Shown here: one piece after another, positions 33,301 through 43,084 of the stretch
How positions within the stretch are numbered: position 1 is the stretch's first letter
Layout: each line of letters starts with the position of its first letter
NCBI GenBank assembly: GCA_964036155.1
Contig: OZ038422.1
Location: forward strand, 33,131,201 to 33,195,200
From: Diploscapter coronatus
Taxonomy: Eukaryota > Nematoda > Chromadorea > Rhabditida > Rhabditidae
Length of the DNA stretch: 64,000 nucleotides
Direction: 5' to 3'
The notes under the pieces: generated by a model
Told to the model about the DNA's origin: nothing
Database searches by the model: none
What the model saw: only the letters and a program-made list of their open reading frames with translations
Position numbers and translations under genes: made by a program

Positions 33301-36300
33301 AGCTATGTTTCAGAAGGGTTAGATATTGAATCCGTGTCATACGTTTAGCAATCTTCATAAGTGCCGAATAAATTTTAAAATAAAAAAATCCGAAATCTAA
33401 GAAAATGGTAAATTTTTCCCGCGCAATTTCTAGTCTAATTATTTTTTAGAAGTTTTCATCGTGCTGAAAAACCTTCGGTATTTAAATACGACTCGCTTTT
33501 CTTATTTATCCGCTTTTCCTAGACTCCTATCCTCCCTCTAATCGTCTGTAAATACAGGAGGTCGTTGAAAGAATGGCTTACAAATGAATGGAAGTCTTTG
33601 ATGCCGAAGAGAATGGTGGAGGATTTCTCGGTGTCCTCTCGCAGATCTAGTGTTCTTATATGGAAGTCCGCTGCCGCGTAGAGCACTCGAGGATGGTCAG
33701 AATAAGTGATCAGCTGAAAATGATCAGAATCATTTGTATTATATTTTTTATCGAAAATCCTTTTCTTGGGACCTGCGTTAAAAATCTAAAACTCTTTTTT
33801 GAAACTTATACAAAAGTCGTAAAATTATAATTTTGATTTTGAAAAAGGTCTCTCACCTTAACATCATCTCCAACGTGGTTCTTAGTTCTGGCCAAATTCG
33901 TGCGATTCTCGAACAAGTGTTGTTCGTCGATTTTGCCGCTCCATATTTTGCCCGTCACATCGCAAATCGCCACTTCGCCATTCATCAACGACGACTCCTC
34001 GAAACTACTCACGGAATTCTGGAATTTCATTTGTTTAAACATTTATTTTGTTAAATCTCAATAAAATCGAATTTTTGAATTCGTTATTTATCTGTAAAAC
34101 TTTCAATCTTTCAGTTATTTTTCAGAAATCCCTTCAAAATAGAGGATTTTTGGCGTTCGATACACCTTGGGAAGAAAAGTTCATAAAAAATAAATTTACC
34201 CCGAAAATGGTGCACATCTTGTCTTGATTGTTTTCCTTGTAGAGCAAGTCGAGTTTCTTGCGAGACCGGATCCAAAGTTGCTCCGCGTTCTGCCCGCTGC
34301 TTATTCCGGCAATTCTGAGTTCGTTTGCAGGCTCGTCCAAGTCGATGATTTTCTCTGGGACTTGCGAACAAACCAGTTTGTTCGAGTTATGCTTCATCTG
34401 AAAGATAACGAAATTGAAACTAGAATTTCCTATTCATTTTTAGTAAGGAGCAAAATAAAGAACATTTTGACAGGGTTGTCAAATCGAAATAACCTCAGCT
34501 TTTGGATTTTCTGTACATTTCTGATGAGGAGCAAAATGGTTGTTCTTTTGACAATTGTACCAATCAAAACGATTGTCATTTTTATCTTCCGAGCCATTTG
34601 CTGTTTTGTTCTTAGAAGATTTAAAATTGACCTCGACTTGGAACGTCTCGAGTTGTTTCCGCTCGGAACGCTCGCTGGCCGTCCAGAGCCTGACAACTCT
34701 GTCCTCCATTTTTCTCGCAGCCAGCAAATTCCTGTGCCGCATCGTTTCCGGGTCCTGATCGAATCGCAAGTGACCGGGCGGACGAGAGAGTGCTCCCTGA
34801 AATTTCATTTTGTTTAACTTTCTCAGAAAAAATATTTCAAGTGTTTCTAAAATCTATTTTTAATAATGACTTAATTGAAGATTTACTTGAAGAACTCGGA
34901 AACTATCTTCGAAAATTTTCTAAATCGGCTTCACAAACTCTTCAAAACGGAAACTTGTCAAATTTATTGTTGCGCCTACTCAGATGCTAGTTTAGAAATA
35001 ACAAGTCGTACTTTTCTATCCCTGACGTCGACGAGCGGTCTGATCAAGTTGTCCGATTTGGGGGTCAAATTTGGAGAGTTCCATGCCAGCGCCAAGTTGT
35101 ATTGAGTGATCGGATCGCCACTTCTTGGGTCTGAAATTCGAAATTTTCAATTTCTTTAAAAGCCGAAAACTTAATTCACCTGTCAAAATTCCCCCGTACC
35201 CTCGATAATCCGTCGACAAACAAGCTTCGTACTCGAGACGACACGGCTCGCAGAACGGAGTGGTGGTCATTCTGTTTAGTTGGTGGGGTTTTTGAGTACC
35301 CTTTTCAAAACTACCCTCGCTTATTTTCCGAAACAAAATTTCGCAATTTGTTCAGGTCAACATCCAGAGATACGTTTCAATATATGCTTTAAAGAAAAAA
35401 AATCTTTGAAAGTTGATTTTCGAAGATTTTTTTTCAAGAAAAGAAGAAATTGCCTGATTCCTGAGTGATTTGCAAGGAGTAGATCCAGTCGATGAGTTGC
35501 TTTTTGTGCTGCTCAGGAACGATCGAGTCGAGTTCGCCCAGAATGTCCAACGCACCGACTGCGAAGTAGAGAAGGGTGATTCTGAACACATTTGTCTCGC
35601 ATACCCCCTCGGCTTTTTCTAAAGCTCGTCAAAGATTGAATATCACCAAGGAATCGGGATATAGGGCCAAGGGTAGGGTATGATAGAGCATATTTGGTAT
35701 CAAAATGATCAGCTGATCGAGTAGGCCCCATTCTTAGTCACAATTCCTTATCCTTGCCTACCCAAAAACTCTATTCTAAGCCAACACTTGATGAACTTCA
35801 GTAATGACAAACTTTAGAAAAAGCCACACCCCTCAAATCTATATCTCCCAGAAACATGCTCTAATGCCACATGTTAGTGACTCGTCCCCTCCCACACTAT
35901 GGAAATATAAAGGAGAGAAGGAAGAGTCGCTAACATTTAGCGATGGGACGTTTCTAGGAGGGCAATATTTGATGAAGGGCATATGCGATATCTTTCAAAT
36001 AGCTCATATAAAGTGGAAATTTTTCGACTTTTTAGTAGTTGATTGAACCAATCAGAAACCTAATACTTTCATTTTTTACTGTAGCAAATTGATAAGCAAT
36101 TGTATCCTATCAAATACTGCAGTTTTCTTTTCTTTCTAAACCTAGCATACCGATTAGTGTCGAGAGAAGCGTAGGCTTCGGGGAAGCGCCTGAGATGGCG
36201 AGCGAGGAAGGCCACGTGCTTTTGTACTTCCAGGGGCCGATCGATTAGCGGACGCTCGATGATTTCCAAAGTCACCTGAAATCTCAAGAATCATAACCTA

Positions 36301-36593
36301 TAACAAGTCTTATCCTTTAGAAACGTCTTGCACTTGCATAAACTGTGGGTAGAAGAGCAGAGAGCTGTCTTTGTCTCTCGTTTCCTCTCACTACTTCTTA
36401 CTCTTCTTCTCACTATTTTCAAAGGGTACGGCTTGTAAGACTGCAATTTGACCGAAATGATGGCTCAATCTTTTTTTTTTCTTAACTTCCTTTTTAGAAA
36501 TATTCAATTTTATACCTGCTCAGATTCTCCGTCCTTGTCTCGCAGCGTCGAATTCTCGTCTTTATCCAATTTTGCCGAGCGTCAAAGGCGCCA
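27357..36593 (-). CDS. Geranylgeranyltransferase type I beta subunit, split around a nested gene
   Basis: 5' exons: 36593-36516, 36275-36151 (KHVAFLARHLRRFPEAYASL) and 35581-35454 (ITLLYFAVGALDILGELD, DWIYSLQITQ). The rest starts at 29304 (GNEWCGFRGSLAYAGLPDD) and runs through ILGDDFSRVDRDGIL, DMRFVYCATAICHIL and ESHGGSSYCAIASL to TAG 27359-27357. Zinc ligands are visible: Asp and Cys in KPDDSCYSFWIGATL, and His in DMLHAYFSIAALSL. The join 35454/29304 is in frame and matches the family across TQESGNEWCGFRGS. It needs a GC donor (CAG|GCAATT) and a 6,149-bp intron that holds the whole TAF1C-like gene on the same strand. No ATG is found in the first exon in the required frame; a TGA lies upstream, so the start is unresolved. 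Role: attaches geranylgeranyl to CaaX proteins such as Rho and Rac. Confidence 0.8.
27554..27607. repeat. Perfect 54-bp palindrome
   Basis: GAAAATATTTAACTCTAAAA and six further bases are followed by a 2-base CA loop and an exact 26-bp complement ending GTTAAATATTTTC. It lies in the last PGGT1B intron. Confidence 0.95.
28561..28690. mobile_element. MITE family H copy 1
   Basis: ACAGCCTTATTCTTTGGGAA and TTTTCAAAGGATAAGGCTTG inverted ends. PGGT1B intron. A related copy is at 36306-36443. Confidence 0.65.
29526..35270 (-). CDS. TAF1C-like RNA polymerase I initiation factor, nested in the PGGT1B intron
   Basis: Start ATG 35270-35268 lies one base after AACTAAACAG, a trans-splice-like acceptor. 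An in-frame upstream Met at 35336 also exists. About 13 exons encode a probable beta-propeller and an acidic tail. Segments recalling TAF1C: SDHPRVLYAAADFHIRTLDL (33.7 kb), TGYAIYLLDERWPNMPLLTL (32.9 kb), a blade with MTGLHSVHLYRH (32.6 kb) and TLFRTLDDGSVWYQTLRL (30.75 kb). The end is DDLNDLEEDDMFEGWDQ, TAG 29528-29526. Family role: the SL1 factor subunit that places polymerase I on rDNA promoters. The intron 32393-30841 carries a mariner. The assignment rests on remembered motifs; another WD40-like factor is possible. Confidence 0.68.
30083..30361. mobile_element. MITE family C copy, long
   Basis: CAGACATAGGCAGAACTCG and GCTTAAGCCCTGCCTATGTC ends; TAF1C-like intron. Longer than other family C copies, so it may contain a second insertion. 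Confidence 0.65.
31053..32313 (-). mobile_element. mariner element, nearly full length
   Basis: 1,261 bp bounded by inverted repeats GGTTGTGGCATAAGTAATG and flanked by TA at 31051-31052 and 32314-32315. It sits in an intron of the TAF1C-like gene. The immediate flanks are themselves inverted repeats (CTTGAAACTTAT left, ATAAGTTTCAAA right), so the target may have been an older foldback element. Confidence 0.92.
31129..32154 (-). pseudogene. mariner transposase with two nonsense codons
   Basis: The frame runs from ATG 32154-32152 to stop 31129, 342 codons including the stop, about the normal mariner length. The N-terminal helix-turn-helix region (SGLKVKDIHEKL) and the catalytic domain are clear: GDERW, HDNARPH and SPDLAPSDYHLF, with 34 residues between the second and third Asp, so DD34D mariner. 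In-frame stops lie near 32,026 (TAA) and 31,851 (TAG). The catalytic half downstream of the second stop remains an uninterrupted frame of more than 200 codons. The copy is inactive but fairly young. Confidence 0.9.
33474..33560. mobile_element. MITE family B copy 4
   Basis: GGTATTTAAATACGACTCG and CGTCTGTAAATACAGGAGG ends; TAF1C-like intron. Confidence 0.6.
35824..36000. mobile_element. MITE family G copy 1
   Basis: CTCCCAGAAACATGCTC and the inverted GTTTCTAGGAGGGCA, with inner GTTAGTGACTCG / GAGTCGCTAACA. In a PGGT1B 5' intron. Related to 53612-53775. Confidence 0.7.
36306..36443. mobile_element. MITE family H copy 2
   Basis: CTTATCCTTTAGAAACGTC and TTTCAAAGGGTACGGCTTG ends; first PGGT1B intron. 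Confidence 0.65.
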
Positions 36594-36995
36594 CTGAAAA
36601 TTGACCAATTATCGCTTTCAAAAATTTCCAAATAAGCATCAAAAGAAGAAAAGGTATTCTGACGGTCTTGAAACCGCGATAATTTCATGGAGAATAGGAA
36701 CATTTTCAGAAGAATACATTATCTAACAAAATTCGTTTAAGAAAACAAAGCTAAACAACAAACAAAAACGAATTTGAGAATCTAAGACAAAACTATTAGA
36801 CTTGAAAAATTTCAAACAGCGGTTAGCAGCATGAAGAGATAGCATGTCTTGTCGAAAGAGAAAAAGAGCACGTCTTCTTTCCGTCTCGCGATAAGACATA
36901 CTATCATGTCCCATGCAATTAGCCGCGCGGTTCGAAATTTGTCAAGTCTGCTACACTAGACTCTAGAAACTTGAGGGAATTCAGAATTGCAGAAT
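36594..36995. other. Intercistronic gap MRPL37-PGGT1B with family E MITE
   Basis: About 400 bp, including the family E element at 36798-36949 (AGACTTGAAAAATTTCAAAC and GTTCGAAATTTGTCAAGTCT ends). TTTTCAG at 36600-36594 is the likely acceptor for PGGT1B. The missing PGGT1B start codon should be here if it exists, but no compatible exon was found. Confidence 0.6.
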
Positions 36996-39900
36996 TTAGG
37001 ATGTCTGCTTTGGGGGGTGGCCTGCAATGAACGCGGTGAATTTCTTCATGGTTCCCATTTCGACTTGGCCCAATTCCTGCATTTCCTCGTAGTACGGGCG
37101 CGGTTTGTAGAGGGGTAAGGCTGAAAATATGCTGATTTTAAAATTTCAGGGGACACATTACTGTAAAAAATCTAATAGTTTTCTTCGGACTTTTTCCCAA
37201 TACAACAGACATTAGAATCCTTTCGAAAGCTAGATGATTTCTTGAAACATAGCCTTCTAATGTTTCAAGATTTTTGTTAGAATACTAGAGCCCTGTTGGG
37301 GTTTATTGAAGTTTCCGAACTATTTTTCAGATTTGTCATTCTTTGAAATATATCTACAAAAATTGGACGTACCTCTCTGCAACCAGACGAAGTTCTTCCT
37401 TTCGGAGCTGTGATGCATCGTGTTGAGCTGAATGGTGACCAGGTCGAGTTTGCCCTCGAACAGCTGCGCGCCTCGCATTATCTGCAAAATTCGTCGTTTA
37501 AAACAAGTCATACACGAGTTTTAAAAATTGGCTATTTGAGTAACTTAGAAAAAAAAATCAATTCCAAGTTCATGTTTCAATCCGACTAAATTATAGGTTT
37601 TTTCCTGGGAAAATTTTCGAATTGATGAGATTTGAATAGAAGTATAACATTTTTGGTCTCTTGTAGTTCTTACCCTCCTACCACCCTTTCGTTCTTTTCC
37701 CATGCCATTTGCCAGAAAAGAGGGTAAGAGCTACTGTGATCCATTTTTTTTTTATTTCAAAATCTCACAATAGGATTGGAAACGAGTGCTTTCTCGGCGA
37801 GCTGCAAGTCGAAGAATCGACGATTTGCTTCGGCCAGCGCGAGTCCGTACGTGTGTAGAATCGCGTTCGCTGCATGCTGCTCCCTGAAACATACTTATTT
37901 ATATATTTTTTTCAACTTTAGAAATGTCATATTTTCTAGAAGAAAAAACTCACGTGGTCCACGGGTACTTCTGATTCCTCTCACAACACCACATGGCTGC
38001 CAGAAACCTGGAAAAATCGTTCTTTTCAAGACCGAGTTTAAAAATCAAAATTCTATCCGACCTGCTCTTGTTTCTGTTGGGGGACATTAACGCACTCAGC
38101 CTTTCCAGTTGCTCTTTGGACAAATCTTTGAGCAATTCTGGGTTCCTGCAATCTTTTTTTCGTTGTCTTTAAAGACTTCCAATGGTTTTTAAAATAGATC
38201 TTTGAAATTTTCAAGATTCCGCCTTTTCTTTTTAAAAATATCATTTATCGTATCAGCTGACTTGCAAGAAAACAACTGCAAAGAACCGTCACATCGTCAT
38301 CTCTAAGCATGTGGATGAGAGATAGTAACTAGAACTGGCTGGGATAATTAATTCATCATATAAGGCATAATGCGGTTCGAGAAACTTGCAAATCTACTTG
38401 TCTAATTGATTTGCAACTTACAGATCCTTGAACATATCTTTGTGGATGCCTGTGAGAAGTGCGTTGGCGCCGTCGTAGTCGTGGTAGAATTTGTCCGTTT
38501 GCAGATCGACCAGCGGAGAGATCGGGTAGATGTCGGGAAGGGGCTCTTTGCTGAAATCTCGTTTTATTATTTTTGGATCGTTCATTCACTCTCAAATGTT
38601 AAGAATTTTCGGGCAAGTAGAAGAAATCCACTAGTAGGGGGTATGCAAAGGGAATTTTTCTATAAAAAAAAGTTTATACATAAAGGGACACGCTCAGAAA
38701 TCTTGGCTCAAGATCGCCTAGGCTTGCTTTATCAAATTTCTAGCTTTTTCACTTTCATTTGGCATCTTCTTGAAACTTATGTAACCCAAAGTAAGAATGC
38801 TTGTGCTTTTCTTCTATTTCAATAAATTAGATCTCTTTCTTTTTATCAAGATCGGTTATTTTATCATCTTCATTTAGTATTTTCTTGAAACTTATTGAAT
38901 CAGAAAATATCAAAATTAAAAGTTAAAAAAAAAAAAAACTACCTAGCCTCTCCGACTTGATTGAGCCAAGGCCTGAGCTGTGGGATGTCGGCATTTTCGG
39001 ATTCGACCAGAACGTGGGGGCGGAAACGAAGCACGAAGGGCCGGTCGCCGAACAAATTGGGCGACTCAGTGTAGGCGCTGATCCAGGGGTCACGCTTCAC
39101 GCTTAAAATTTTAATTTTCTTGAAAAATACAGTTTCTTAAAATTTGATCGTTTTGAAACCCACATCAATCCCTGCAGTTTTCCATTGCGACGGCCAGCGA
39201 AATAGATCTGGCGAAAGAGGTTATCGAGGATGATGTTTCTAAAAAACAGAAATAAAGTAAAATTAAATTTTAAAAATCTACCCCCTCTTTACGACGGGCG
39301 TTCCGAAGACCCGCGGATGTCGGATCCAGAAGATGATTGGATCGTGCCGAATCGGCAACTTTTCCAGCGTCGGATCATACTTTTCGCCGTGCAAAATCGA
39401 GTCGCGAACCTGGAAAACCAAAATAAATTAACAAATTTGGAAATAAAAATAAATTTTAAAAATCGGAAAAATGCCGTACATATTCTTCAGGAATATCGAA
39501 TTCGTCGACATTCTTCATGACCCAGTCGGGCAACGTTTCTCGAACGATCGCATTGGAAAGGATGCTCGCCTGAATTTATTTATTTTTATATTTTCTAAAA
39601 AAAATTCGAAAAAAAAAACCTGGTCCACTCCATCGCAGAGCGGCTCTTCGGCTTGGAAGACGTAGGCTGGCTGACTGTGGGTTTTGGCGAATTCCTTGTT
39701 TAGTAGCGATTGAACCATCTGAAAAAAATTAAATAAAAAATAAAAACTTTTTAAATGCAGTTTACATTTTTCGGAGTGTTCGGCTGATAGTTGCTGAAGA
39801 TGGCCTTGAGGTTCTGCTCGGCCTGTTTTCGCTCATCCTGCACGATCTGCCTGCTAAACAACTCGGGTTCGTTCGACTCGTAAACCCGGACGTCGGAGGC

Positions 39901-40282
39901 CTGAAAATAAAAGAAGTAATAAATTTGAGTGCATGCTTTAGGAAGTATTATATCTATGTAATAGTTTTACAGAAAAATTTTAATTTGACCCGAATTGATT
40001 TTAACTAAAAAATAATTTGAAATTTAAAATATTGAAATACTCGACGAAAAACTTGGTTTAATCATTTAAACAATGTCTATACAGTAAAGAGAAGAAAATT
40101 TTGCAAATATTCTGCAGATAATTTATTATTTTTTTAAAGAAAATAAAAGTCGAGACCTGAACAGCCCTGGGCAATTCGAAGACAGGCATTCGCTCGGAAA
40201 CGTGCTTCTTGAGCCGCATCTTGAACGTGTGTGTGTCATGGATGCCGAACTGCCTGTGCGGACGATACCTCCGATATGGCAT
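36996..40282 (-). CDS. mrpl-37: Mitochondrial ribosomal protein mL37
   Basis: ATG 40282-40280 is two bases after TTTTTTTAG. The first exon is Arg/His-rich (MPYRRYRPHRQF). Later exons carry PDWVMKNVDEFDIPEEY, HDPIIFWIRHPRVFGTPVV, PFVLRFRPHVLVESENADI, a PLPDISPISPLVDLQTDKFY segment and VTIQLNTMHHSSERKNFVWL, ending KKFTAFIAGHPPKQTS with TAA 36998-36996. The PISPLVDLQ and QLNT blocks align well in memory with human MRPL37. The protein belongs to the large mitoribosomal subunit. It is the first gene of the left cluster and shares a 356-bp divergent promoter with NAT9. Confidence 0.85.
37660..37742. mobile_element. MITE family D copy
   Basis: GGTCTCTTGTAGTTCTTACC and GGTAAGAGCTACTGTGATCC ends; MRPL37 intron. 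Confidence 0.65.
38258..38395. mobile_element. MITE family A copy 2
   Basis: GACTTGCAAGAAAACAACTG and GGTTCGAGAAACTTGCAAATC ends trimmed to the shared part; MRPL37 intron. Confidence 0.7.
38600..38726. mobile_element. MITE family C fragment
   Basis: Only the interior and right end (GGCTCAAGATCGCCTAGGC) are recognisable; MRPL37 intron. Confidence 0.45.
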
Positions 40283-40638
40283 TTCTAAAAAAATATAAAT
40301 AAATACGCAATAACAAACAGCCACCTTAAAACTGAAACTCAAATTTTTCGAAGTCGATTAAGTTCTTCAATTCAAACCAAATTTTGGACTTGTTCAATTT
40401 GGCCACCGCACCGCAGTTGCGGTGGAAAAGTTCCAAGTCTGATTCGAACAATTTTCAAAGCGAATATTTTCTCAAAAGCAAAAAAAAGAACTAGAACGCG
40501 AAGATTCAAATAAAACAGAACAAAATCGAAGTAATTTTTAAATATGCGTGAAATAGTGACAAAGTGTGTATTGCGGAATTTTGCTCCCTTGATTCTTTTT
40601 GAATAATTATTTTTTTAAATGTGATTTTCAGGGGTTTT
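40283..40638. promoter_or_regulatory. Divergent promoter between MRPL37 and NAT9
   Basis: The 356 bp between two head-to-head starts must hold the regulatory region of the left cluster and of NAT9. It contains a perfect 8-bp hairpin, CCACCGCA / TGCGGTGG at 40403-40425, GC-rich in an AT-rich setting. No TATA box can be assigned with confidence. Confidence 0.5.
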
Positions 40639-41657
40639 ATGAGGATAAATCAGGATTTGCGGATAAAAAGCGGTCGGACGGGGCTGGAATTGGTGCCTTA
40701 TGGAGCGCACCACGTCGAGAAGTACCACAAATGGATGGAGGACAAGGAATTGCGTAGGTATATATTTTAAACATTCTTTGTTTTTAGAAGGAAATTAGAT
40801 TTTGAGAATTTTTGAAAAGTTTAGAAAAAAAATACAATTTTAGACTGACTGGATCAGAAAGGCTGAGTCTGGTGGAAGAATTCGAAATGCAAAAGAAATG
40901 GAGCGAAGACGAGGACAAATTGACGTTCATTCTCCTTCAAAATCACTCGGAAAATCAGCAGCAAGAGGTGGGGGAATTATTTTTCCTTTATTTGTCGCTG
41001 CCTGTCAAGTCTTACACTTCGGAAAAACCATAGAAAATGGAAATAGTGTGAAAACGAGAGAAGAGGAGAATTTCGTTGAGACTTTTCTCCCATGTTTTCA
41101 TTGCTCACTCCTATTTTCCAAAATCACGTAGCGGAGCGCAGTTTTGAAGCATAAAGCTTGGCTTCCCATGACTGTGCAAGTGTGTAAAAGTGTGATTTTA
41201 GTATTCCTAGAATTATCCTAATTTACAAAAAAAAAAAAGTTATTTGTAATTTCTAGGTGGAAAATATGATCGGAGACGTGAATCTGTTCATCGATTGGTC
41301 GGAAAACTCGGCAGAGGTGGAAATAATGCTCGCCGAGCCGAACGCCAGGGGAAGAGGATGGGCCCATGAGGCAGTCTCCCTTATGCTCTCATACGCTTTG
41401 AATGTGGGTCTTCAAGGTTTTTAAATAGGTCTCAAAATCCTATAAATTTGTAGAATTTTCCCCTGACCGACTTCTACGCGAAAATCAAGGGTGACAACGT
41501 GGTCAGCCAAAATCTGTTCGAGAAAAAACTCGGCTTTGTCTTCGAATCGAGAAGCGAGGTTTTCGACGAATCCACCTTCAAATTGTCTGGGCAAAATCTC
41601 GAAACTTTCAAAAACTATCTCGAAAATACCGATGCTAAAATTCTACCGTATCCTTAG
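40639..41657 (+). CDS. NAT9-like N-acetyltransferase
   Basis: Four exons: 40639-40757, 40844-40967, 41257-41403, 41454-41657 (TAG 41655-41657). The GNAT fold is clear. It begins MRINQDLRIKSGRTGLELVP, then YHKWMEDKELRRLTGSE, a beta strand GDVNLFIDW, the acetyl-CoA motif EPNARGRGWAHEAV (Arg-x-x-Gly-x-Gly type) and a late FEKKLGFVFE. Order and spacing match NAT9, at near the usual length (about 197 residues). NAT9 homologues have been linked to microtubule stability; here that is inference from family. An AATAAA lies about 45 bases past the stop. Intron 2 carries a foldback element. Confidence 0.88.
40984..41170. mobile_element. Foldback element related to family H
   Basis: CAAGTCTTACACTTCGGAAA and inverted AT-rich arms (AAATGGAAATAGTGTGAAAA / TTTTCATTGCTCACTCCTAT) in NAT9 intron 2. 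The relation to family H is weak. Confidence 0.45.
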
Positions 41658-41962
41658 ATGTTCAGATTTTTTTCATTACGGGTTTTTTTCCTCGATCTGT
41701 GACAAATAAAGTTTTTGTTATTGCAAAATTCCCTCCTATTTTAAAAGTTCAGATAAAAACCGAAATAGTCAGCGATTGCGAAAAGAGACTAGCCTTTTGC
41801 ATCAGAGTTATCTAATTCGATAGGGTAACAGAAAATCGATAATTCAAATGAACAGACCTCTCTGTGCTCCTTTTTGATCATTTTGAATAACATTTTCACC
41901 GAGTTTTCGATATTTTGCGAAAATCTAAATTTACTCCAAGTTTTACCGTATGAAAAGTCAGA

Positions 41963-42706
41963 ATGACCGATAAGATTGCCGAGAATAAGTTGAAAGAAAT
42001 TCATCTGGCCCCGCCGGCCTATGAAGACGCCAGCAAAATCATCGAAAATATGGCCAATCGACAGGTAAGGTATATTTCGTTGTTTTCAAAAATTAGATTT
42101 TTAGCAGGAAAAGCGAAAAATGTTCCTTCGAAATTCGCTGATAATCTTGGGAGCTTTAGCAATTGCGGTTTTCATTCTCTTCATCAACTATATCGCGAGG
42201 AATAGCGAGTAGGTTTCAACAACTCCTTTGAGATGAGTTTGGGCAAATTTTTAGAATTGAACCACCACGGAAGGATGTGATGCCACCTTTACCAAAGCCC
42301 CAAGAACCTACTTGGACAAGCAAAGAATCGAAAGAGATCGATTCCGATAAAAGTAAATTTCTCTGGGTTTCATAAGTTTTCGAACATCTTAGACCGAATA
42401 AAACCGGACATCGTAACTCAGCCGCCTGGTCCAACCCTGGGCCCTATCAAAGTGATCGATCCACCTCGGTCCTCCCACCCTCCGCCTGTCGTTGTTAACC
42501 CTTCAGAATCGAAGGACGACGATTATGAAGTCGATGATGATGACTCTGATTCTTCTGAATCAGAGTCAGAATCCGAATCCGAATCGAATGGGAACGACGA
42601 AAAATCGAAAGCTTATTTCGACTATTATCAGGTTCTGATTAAAAAGGTAGAAAAGCTAGAGGAGAAGCTGAGCCAAACTAACTGGCTTGATGATACATTT
42701 TACTAG
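41963..42706 (+). CDS. Unknown single-pass membrane protein with acidic tail
   Basis: Four exons: 41963-42064, 42108-42208, 42255-42352, 42393-42706 (TAG 42704-42706). The 34-residue N-terminal part includes a PPAY motif, a candidate WW-domain ligand. A basic stretch EKRKMFLRNS precedes one membrane span (LIILGALAIAVFILFINYI). The rest is Pro-rich, then strongly acidic (runs of Asp, then alternating Ser-Glu), and ends with a short helix KKVEKLEEKLSQTNWLDD. Positive charges before the span suggest the short N-terminus is cytosolic. No family is recognised. It is tandem to NAT9 with a 305-bp gap and convergent with NAGK. AATAAA lies about 120 bases past the stop. Confidence 0.8.
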
Positions 42707-42930
42707 GGGAAGCTACTTGTAAATAATTGTTTTTTGACTATTTAGGTAATCTACTTGTTGCTTGTAATTAGCCTGCTTTTCATTATCTTTTATTTACCAG
42801 TGAATTGAAACAGATTTGGTATCAAACTAATAAAAATTTTAATCTTTGAAATTCAAACAGCATTCTTTGAAGAAAATAAATGAGAGTTTGTGTATCACAG
42901 TCCTTACCTATCACATTTTAGAGGCAATTT

Positions 42931-43053
42931 GGAAACCATAAGATCTCAAGCCATGCGAAATAGCGTGGGGAAAAGAAATTCTACCTTTCAGTTCCCTCTC
43001 CTAACTATACACTATTTCGCAGTGGTTTGAGGACGTTAGGGATTATGGTTTCC
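42931..43053. mobile_element. MITE family F copy, complete
   Basis: GGAAACCATAAGATCTCAAG and GATTATGGTTTCC ends with inner GCGAAATAGCGTG / CACTATTTCGC. Between two convergent genes. Confidence 0.75.
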
Positions 43054-43084
43054 AAAGTCTATTTTTAAGATTTCGATTTTTAAC

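Noticed and set aside
34224..34817. 197-codon plus-strand frame
   Set aside because: Antisense to TAF1C-like exons that have splice sites and family motifs on the minus strand; no motif of its own.
35690..35720. TGATCAGCTGATC as a possible regulatory palindrome
   Set aside because: Short, in a PGGT1B intron, and expected by chance in 64 kb.
38406..38825. 139-codon plus-strand frame
   Set aside because: Antisense of an MRPL37 exon extended through a family C fragment.
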